Assembly (NCBI RefSeq): GCF_013364275.1
Contig: NZ_CP054932.1
Span: forward strand, 7,874,001 to 7,938,000
Origin: Actinomadura sp. NAK00032
Lineage (GTDB): Bacteria; Actinomycetota; Actinomycetes; Streptosporangiales; Streptosporangiaceae
Direction: 5' to 3'
Length of the DNA stretch: 64,000 bases
Shown: one piece after another, positions 59,715-64,000 of the stretch
Numbering within the stretch: position 1 is the stretch's first letter
Layout: each line of letters starts with the position of its first letter
Made by a program: the position numbers and the translations under genes
Notes under the pieces: model-generated
The model's database searches: none
The model's input: the letters and a program-made list of their open reading frames with translations, nothing else
What the model was told of the DNA's origin: nothing

Positions 59715-59742
59715 TCACACGTACAGGGTCACGCGTACAGGG
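59715..59742. repeat. 14-bp tandem duplication across a stop codon
   Basis: On the minus strand CCCTGTACGCGTGA is followed immediately by CCCTGTACGTGTGA. The first contains the final codons and TGA of the PLP enzyme gene; the second repeats them downstream. Confidence 0.75.
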
Positions 59743-61153
59743 CTGACAGGAAGCGGATCAGCAGGGACTCGCGGGTCGCGGGCGGCAGGGCGTCCAGGAT
59801 GGCGTTGACCACGGCCATCTCCGGGTCGCCGCCGCCCGACAGGTCGACGCCGACGGAGGCGAGGAGGCCGGCGAAGCCTGCGTCGTCGAGGCTGTCGAGG
59901 TCGAGGTCGGCGAGGGCGTCGACCAGTTCGGCGGGGACGTCCGGCGGTCCGGCGGCGCGGGCGGCGTCGGTGGCGGCGGTGAGCGCGCCGAGGAGCGCGT
60001 CGACGTCGCTGACGCCGGTGACGGTGAAGTGCAGGTTCGGCGGGATGCCCTGGTAGGAGAGCTGCGGCTGGAAGAACCAGCCGCGCCGGCGGGCCTCGTC
60101 GGCGATGGTGAAGACGTCCAGCCCGGGGTCGGTCGAGGCGACCGCGACGAGTGGCGCGACCGGGTCGCCGAGGACGCGCAGGCCCGGAATGCCGGCGACG
60201 CCCGCGCTGAGGCGTTCCGCCGACTTCATGGCATTCTCGGCGAGGTCGCGGTAGCCCTGCGCGCCGACCGCGTTGAGGGTGGCCCAGGCGGCGCCGAGCG
60301 GTCCGGCGCTCTTGCTGCTCTGGACGGTCGCGTTGATGACGGTGTATCCCGGCCATTCGGCGGACGCGAAGTAGGCGGCGCGGCGGTGCGACTCGTCCGC
60401 GAACAGGACGACCGAGGCGCCCTTCGGCGTGTACCCGTATTTGTGCAGATCGCAGGAGATGGACGTCACGCCGGGCACGGACAGGTCGAACGGCGGGACG
60501 TCACGGCCCGCGTCCCGCAGCCAGGGCAGCACCCAGCCGCCGACGCACGCGTCCACATGGCAGGGGACGCCGGCCTGCGCGGCGATCGCCGCGATCTCCG
60601 GGACCGGGTCCATGGTCCCGTGCGGGTAGGACGGCGCCGACGCGACGACGAGCGCGGTGCGGGGCGTCAGCGCGGCGGCGGTCGCGGCGGGGTCGGCGCG
60701 GTACTCGGCGTCCACCGGCACGTGCACGACCTCCATGCCGAGGTAGTGCGCGGCCTTGTGGAACGCGGGGTGCGCCGTCGCCGGCAGGACGATCTGCGGC
60801 CGTCCCCCGACCGGGTGCGCGTCCCGCGCCGCCTTCACCGCCAGCATGATCGACTCGGTGCCGCCGCTGGTGAAGACGCCCGAGCCGCCGCCGAGCTTGG
60901 CCGCGACGAACCCGACGACCTGCCGCTCCAGCGCGACGATGCTGGGGAACGCCGTCGGGTCGAGGCAGTTGACCTCCAGCATCTCCTGGTAGGCGGTGGC
61001 GGCGAGGTCGTGCACGGGCTCGCGCCCGGTGTCGTAGACGTAGGCGGTGACCTTGCCGCCGCGGACGGGCAGGTCCGCGTCCCGCAGCCGGGCGAGTTCG
61101 GCGAGCAGGTCGGCGGCGGGGCGGCCCGCCTCGGGGAGGTGCTCAGACGGCAT
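59729..61153 (-). CDS. Group II PLP-dependent lyase, sphingosine-1-phosphate lyase-like
   Basis: A 474-aa PLP enzyme. VFTSGGTESIMLAVKAARD is the phosphate-binding region, HVDACVGGWVLPWL carries the PLP Asp, and CDLHKYGYTPKGASVVLF carries the Schiff-base Lys and the YTPKG segment typical of S1P lyases. WPGYTVINATVQSSKSAGPLGAAWA matches the S1P lyase pattern better than glutamate decarboxylase. It would cleave a phosphorylated long-chain base or a related amino alcohol phosphate; the substrate is inference. It is translated from the same mRNA as the MFS transporter, overlapping its stop by 11 bases. Confidence 0.85.
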   Translation of the reverse strand: MPSEHLPEAGRPAADLLAELARLRDADLPVRGGKVTAYVYDTGREPVHDLAATAYQEMLEVNCLDPTAFPSIVALERQVVGFVAAKLGGGSGVFTSGGTESIMLAVKAARDAHPVGGRPQIVLPATAHPAFHKAAHYLGMEVVHVPVDAEYRADPAATAAALTPRTALVVASAPSYPHGTMDPVPEIAAIAAQAGVPCHVDACVGGWVLPWLRDAGRDVPPFDLSVPGVTSISCDLHKYGYTPKGASVVLFADESHRRAAYFASAEWPGYTVINATVQSSKSAGPLGAAWATLNAVGAQGYRDLAENAMKSAERLSAGVAGIPGLRVLGDPVAPLVAVASTDPGLDVFTIADEARRRGWFFQPQLSYQGIPPNLHFTVTGVSDVDALLGALTAATDAARAAGPPDVPAELVDALADLDLDSLDDAGFAGLLASVGVDLSGGGDPEMAVVNAILDALPPATRESLLIRFLSALYA

Positions 61154-62537
61154 GTTCGGGTGTTTCCTCTAGGGGTCGGCGCCCGGTCGCCCGCCGGAAC
61201 GCGAGCAGGGGCGGAACGCTGATCAGCAGCAGCAGGGCGGGGACGAGGGAGAACCCGGCGCTCAGCCCGGTGAGGGCCGAGTCCGGCTGGACGACCGGCG
61301 TGTCCAGGTCGGCGGAGCGGAACGACGTCGCGGCGAGGATCAGCGCGAACACGCCGGGCCCGAGGGCGAGCGCGCCGGTCTCGGCGGCGGTGTAGAGGCC
61401 GGTGAACGCTCCGGACTGGGCGTGCCCGGTTCGTCCGGTGTCGGCGTGGACGGTCTCCGGCAGCAGCACCAGCGACAGCAACTGCATGGCCGCGTAGCAG
61501 ACGCCGACCATGCAGGCGAACGGGAGCAGGGCCGCGGTGGAGCCGAGGGCGGGGTACATCGCGGCGGCCGTCGCCGCGAACATCAGCACGCCCGCGATGT
61601 AGCACTCGACGACGCCGTACTTGCGGGACAGCCACCGCCACAGCGGCACCGCGAACGCGCTGGGCCCGACCATGCAGACGAACATCGCGGACGTCAGCCC
61701 GTAGTCGTCCAGCCGGTAGGTCGCGACGTACGGGGCGCCGGCCAGCATGATCCCGACGGCGAGGATCTGCGCGACGGACGCGCTGAGCAGCAGGAAGAAC
61801 GGCCGGTTGCCGCGCGCGGTGCGCAGCGCGGCCACCAGCCCGAGCGGGCGCGGCCCGGGCCGGGACGGGATCCACCGGTTCGCCAGCGCGCTCGCGATCA
61901 TCGCGGCGCCCATGGCGAGCCCGACGACGGCGCCCATCAGCGCGTATCCGGCGCGTCCGCCGCCGGCCGCGTCGGTGAGGGCGGGGGCGAGGCCGCCCGC
62001 GATGAGGATGCCGAGCGTCAGGCAGACGACCCGCCACGCCATCGCGCGGCCACGCTCGGACGGGTCGGCGGAGATCTCGGCGGGCAGCGCCACGTACGGG
62101 ACCTGGAAACAGGCGAACGCGGTCGCGGCCAGCAGGAACGCGACGCCGGCCCAGACGGCGGCGAGATTCGGCGAGTCGCCCGGCACGGCGAACATGGCGG
62201 CGAACAGGAGCGGCAGGGTGACGGCGCCGAGCAGCAGCAGCCGGGTGCGGCGGCCGGTGCGGACGGCCTCGCGGTCGCTCGCGGCGCCGACGACCGGGTT
62301 GAGCAGCACGTCCCACGCCTTGGGGACGACCAGCACGGCCCCGGCGATCGCCGCCGAGACGCCCAGGACGTCGGTGAGGTAGTACAAGAGCAGCAGCCCG
62401 GGGACGGCGGAGAAGACGCCGGTGCCGACCGAGCCGACGCCGTAGCCGAAGAGCCGCCGCCGGGAGAGCGCGGCCGCGGGATCGCCGGACGGGGGGTGCG
62501 CGGCAGGGGGGACGGCCGCCGGGGGGAGGTCCGTCAT
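61143..62537 (-). CDS. MFS_2/GPH-type transporter
   Basis: A 464-aa, 12-helix transporter of the MFS_2 (glycoside-pentoside-hexuronide/Mfsd2) type: FGYGVGSVGTGVFSAVPGLLLLYYLTDVLGVSA, VPKAWDVLLNPVVGAASDRE (the conserved D-P-x-G-x-x-S-D loop) and QVPYVALPAEISADPSERGRAMAWR. Family members carry sugars or lysolipids with a cation. ATG 62537 overlaps the TetR stop (ATGA). Coupling to an S1P lyase-like enzyme suggests uptake of the enzyme's substrate. Confidence 0.88.
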   Translation of the reverse strand: MTDLPPAAVPPAAHPPSGDPAAALSRRRLFGYGVGSVGTGVFSAVPGLLLLYYLTDVLGVSAAIAGAVLVVPKAWDVLLNPVVGAASDREAVRTGRRTRLLLLGAVTLPLLFAAMFAVPGDSPNLAAVWAGVAFLLAATAFACFQVPYVALPAEISADPSERGRAMAWRVVCLTLGILIAGGLAPALTDAAGGGRAGYALMGAVVGLAMGAAMIASALANRWIPSRPGPRPLGLVAALRTARGNRPFFLLLSASVAQILAVGIMLAGAPYVATYRLDDYGLTSAMFVCMVGPSAFAVPLWRWLSRKYGVVECYIAGVLMFAATAAAMYPALGSTAALLPFACMVGVCYAAMQLLSLVLLPETVHADTGRTGHAQSGAFTGLYTAAETGALALGPGVFALILAATSFRSADLDTPVVQPDSALTGLSAGFSLVPALLLLISVPPLLAFRRATGRRPLEETPEHAV

Positions 62538-63142
62538 CCGCCGACCCGGTCCGGGACGCCGATCGCCAGCGCGACGGTGCGGCGCATGTGGCGGCGGAAC
62601 CGGGCGACGGCCTGCGGGTCGTCGATGCCGTGGCGGTGCCCGTCGGTGTCCAGGACGCCGCCGTTGCCGAACCCGTGGGTGCACCAGACGACCGTCCACA
62701 CGACGTAGTCGACGTCGACGTCGTCGGGGACGACCTTGCGGGCGGCCTCGGTGACCATCTGCATCAGCGGCCGGACGTACTGCTCCTCAAGGTGGACGAC
62801 GTCGCTCGCGTCCGACAGCCAGCGGTGCATCCACAGCGCGGGGATCTCCGGCCGCTCCATGCAGAACTCGACGTAGGCGTCGACGAGGGAGAGCAGCCCC
62901 TCGGCGTCGGGTGTGATCTGGGTGAGGGCCCCTTCCAGGGCGGTTCGCTCGACCTCGTGGGCACGTTCCATCACGGCGAGGTACAGGTCGCGCTTGCCGC
63001 CGACGTGGTAGGCGACGGTGGCGACGTTGAGCCCGGCCGCCTCGGCGATCATCCGGGTGGACGTCCCGTCGTAGCCGAGCGCGGCGAACAGCCGGGTGGC
63101 GGCCTCCAGGATCCGTTCTCGACCCGATTCGCTACTGGCCAT
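62534..63142 (-). CDS. TetR-family transcriptional regulator
   Basis: A 202-aa regulator with HTH ERILEAATRLFAALGYDGTSTRMIAEAAGLNVATVAYHVGGKRDLYLAVMERA. The C-terminal domain (AYVEFCMERPEIPALWMHRWLSDAS) fits a ligand pocket. ATG 63142 follows GAGG. It is the first gene of an apparent tetR-MFS-lyase operon, which it probably autoregulates. Confidence 0.9.
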   Translation of the reverse strand: MASSESGRERILEAATRLFAALGYDGTSTRMIAEAAGLNVATVAYHVGGKRDLYLAVMERAHEVERTALEGALTQITPDAEGLLSLVDAYVEFCMERPEIPALWMHRWLSDASDVVHLEEQYVRPLMQMVTEAARKVVPDDVDVDYVVWTVVWCTHGFGNGGVLDTDGHRHGIDDPQAVARFRRHMRRTVALAIGVPDRVGG

Positions 63143-63174
63143 AGCCTCAAGCTAGGCGCTGCCCTCGATCCCCG

Positions 63175-64000
63175 TCAATCGTTTGATTGATCGCTCGGCG
63201 GCTCGGTGAGCCACACGGTCAGCACCATCTCCATTTCCAGCCGCGCCTCCGGGTCGTACAGCTTCTCGCCGAAGAGCTCCTCCAGCTGGTGCAGCCGGTA
63301 CCGGACGGTCTGCGGGTGGACGTGCAGGCGGTGCGCGACCTCGGTGGCGTTGAACCCGTTCTGCAGGCACGACAGCAGCGTCCGCATCAGCCGCTCCCGG
63401 TGCCGGGGCCGGACCTCGCGCAGCGGCGCGAGCCGTAAGTCGGCGACCGCCCGCACCAGCTCCTCGTCCTTGAACACCACCAGCGCCGGCATGTGGTCGG
63501 CGCAGCGGATCAGCCGGTCGGACGGCAGGACGCCGCGGCGCGCGAGCGGCAGCGCGTCCCGCGCCCAGCGCAGCGACTTCGCCGCGTCCTCGGTGCGGAC
63601 GGTCGGGCCGAGCGCGGCGACCCAGTCGCGCAGCGCCGACTCCAGCATGCGGCCCCGGCCGGGGCCCTCCGGGTCGGGGACGAGCAGGCACGGCTCGCGG
63701 CGGTTGACGTCGGCGAGCACGTCCGGCGGCAGCGACGGGTGCGAGAACGGCTGCCGGCCCCGCTCGTACAGGACGACCGCGGCGACGGTGCGGGGCACCC
63801 GCCACTGCGCGAGCCGGGCGAGGTCGGCGACGGCCTGCGCGGCGGCGGGCGGCTCGGCGAGCAGCAGGTCCAGCAGCCGGCGGCGGCGGTGCTCCAGCTC
63901 GCCGGCCTCCTGCGCGCGGGCCCTGGTGTAGCCCTCGGTGGCGGCGCGGGCGATCTCGTCCAGGAACGCGAAGATCGCCTCGGCGATGCTGGCGAGGGTG
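63175..64000 (-). CDS. PucR-family regulator, partial (N-terminus outside window)
   Basis: The open frame runs to the right edge; about 275 C-terminal codons are visible. The C-terminal HTH_30 is FNATEVAHRLHVHPQTVRYRLHQLEELFGEKLYDPEARLEME. A helical segment (YTRARAQEAGELEHRRRRLLDLLLAEPP) links the sensor and GGDEF-like parts. It lies 32 bp upstream of the TetR gene in the same direction and may be read into it. TCAATC/GATTGA (4-base loop) at the stop may be a weak hairpin. Confidence 0.87.
   Translation of the reverse strand, partial: TLASIAEAIFAFLDEIARAATEGYTRARAQEAGELEHRRRRLLDLLLAEPPAAAQAVADLARLAQWRVPRTVAAVVLYERGRQPFSHPSLPPDVLADVNRREPCLLVPDPEGPGRGRMLESALRDWVAALGPTVRTEDAAKSLRWARDALPLARRGVLPSDRLIRCADHMPALVVFKDEELVRAVADLRLAPLREVRPRHRERLMRTLLSCLQNGFNATEVAHRLHVHPQTVRYRLHQLEELFGEKLYDPEARLEMEMVLTVWLTEPPSDQSND

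Overview
The window comes from a high-GC actinomycete. Genes are tightly packed and co-transcribed genes often overlap by ATGA or GTGA. GTG and TTG starts, PucR, DUF5753-XRE and DUF574 families, a mycothiol enzyme (Mca) and a complete hopanoid operon all point to Streptosporangiales. Thermomonosporaceae (Actinomadura-like) is the best guess; this is inferred from gene content only. No rRNA, tRNA or CRISPR array was found.

Region by region. 1-2.8 kb: a partial ArsR-SRPBCC regulator, a c-di-AMP riboswitch ahead of an NlpC/P60 wall hydrolase, and a frameshifted DUF574 methyltransferase. 2.8-11.5 kb: a leftward hopanoid operon (hpnC-hpnD-hpnE-polyprenyl synthase-shc-hpnG/ispH fusion-hpnH) closed by a strong hairpin. 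11.9-25 kb: XRE regulator, second DUF574 protein, PucR with an SDR pair, a BpsA-like polyamine synthase, VOC, AraC, an FAD monooxygenase with a divergent methyltransferase, a secreted polyester hydrolase of the TfCut2/PET-hydrolase type, and another PucR-like regulator. 25.3-35.3 kb: a large LuxR (LAL) regulator, two tandem SRPBCC paralogues with a homogenised core, a DasR-like operator in the promoter of a sugar ABC transporter and ROK kinase operon, and a Nudix hydrolase.

35.3-44.6 kb is a looser, partly decayed island. It holds an IS256-type transposase remnant, an esterase-Mca operon, a lipoprotein pseudogene, a 13E12-type HNH protein, a divergent membrane protein/TetR pair, an alpha/beta hydrolase, a 50-bp tandem repeat and long strand-skewed spacers. 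44.6-54.5 kb: a CYP152 peroxygenase, a quinone oxidoreductase, a leaderless VOC-ArsR-ABC exporter operon with two palindromes at its promoter, AHSA1 and VOC proteins, an ABCB-type exporter whose promoter carries a SoxR/MerR-type box with a 19-bp spacer, a class V aminotransferase and a CBS protein. 54.6-64 kb: an envelope locus (ECF sigma factor and LCP ligase, divergent from a D,D-carboxypeptidase with a huge repetitive cytosolic tail). Beyond it are an S1P-lyase-like PLP enzyme, an MFS_2 transporter, a TetR and a partial PucR.

A recurring theme is local control. At least four operons have a palindrome inside the -35/-10 spacer, and several genes look leaderless. The most unusual items are the HpnG-IspH fusion, the five exact 198-bp repeats in the carboxypeptidase, the PET-hydrolase homologue with its switchable 5' hairpins, the SDR lacking its catalytic Ser and Tyr, and the homogenised SRPBCC pair.
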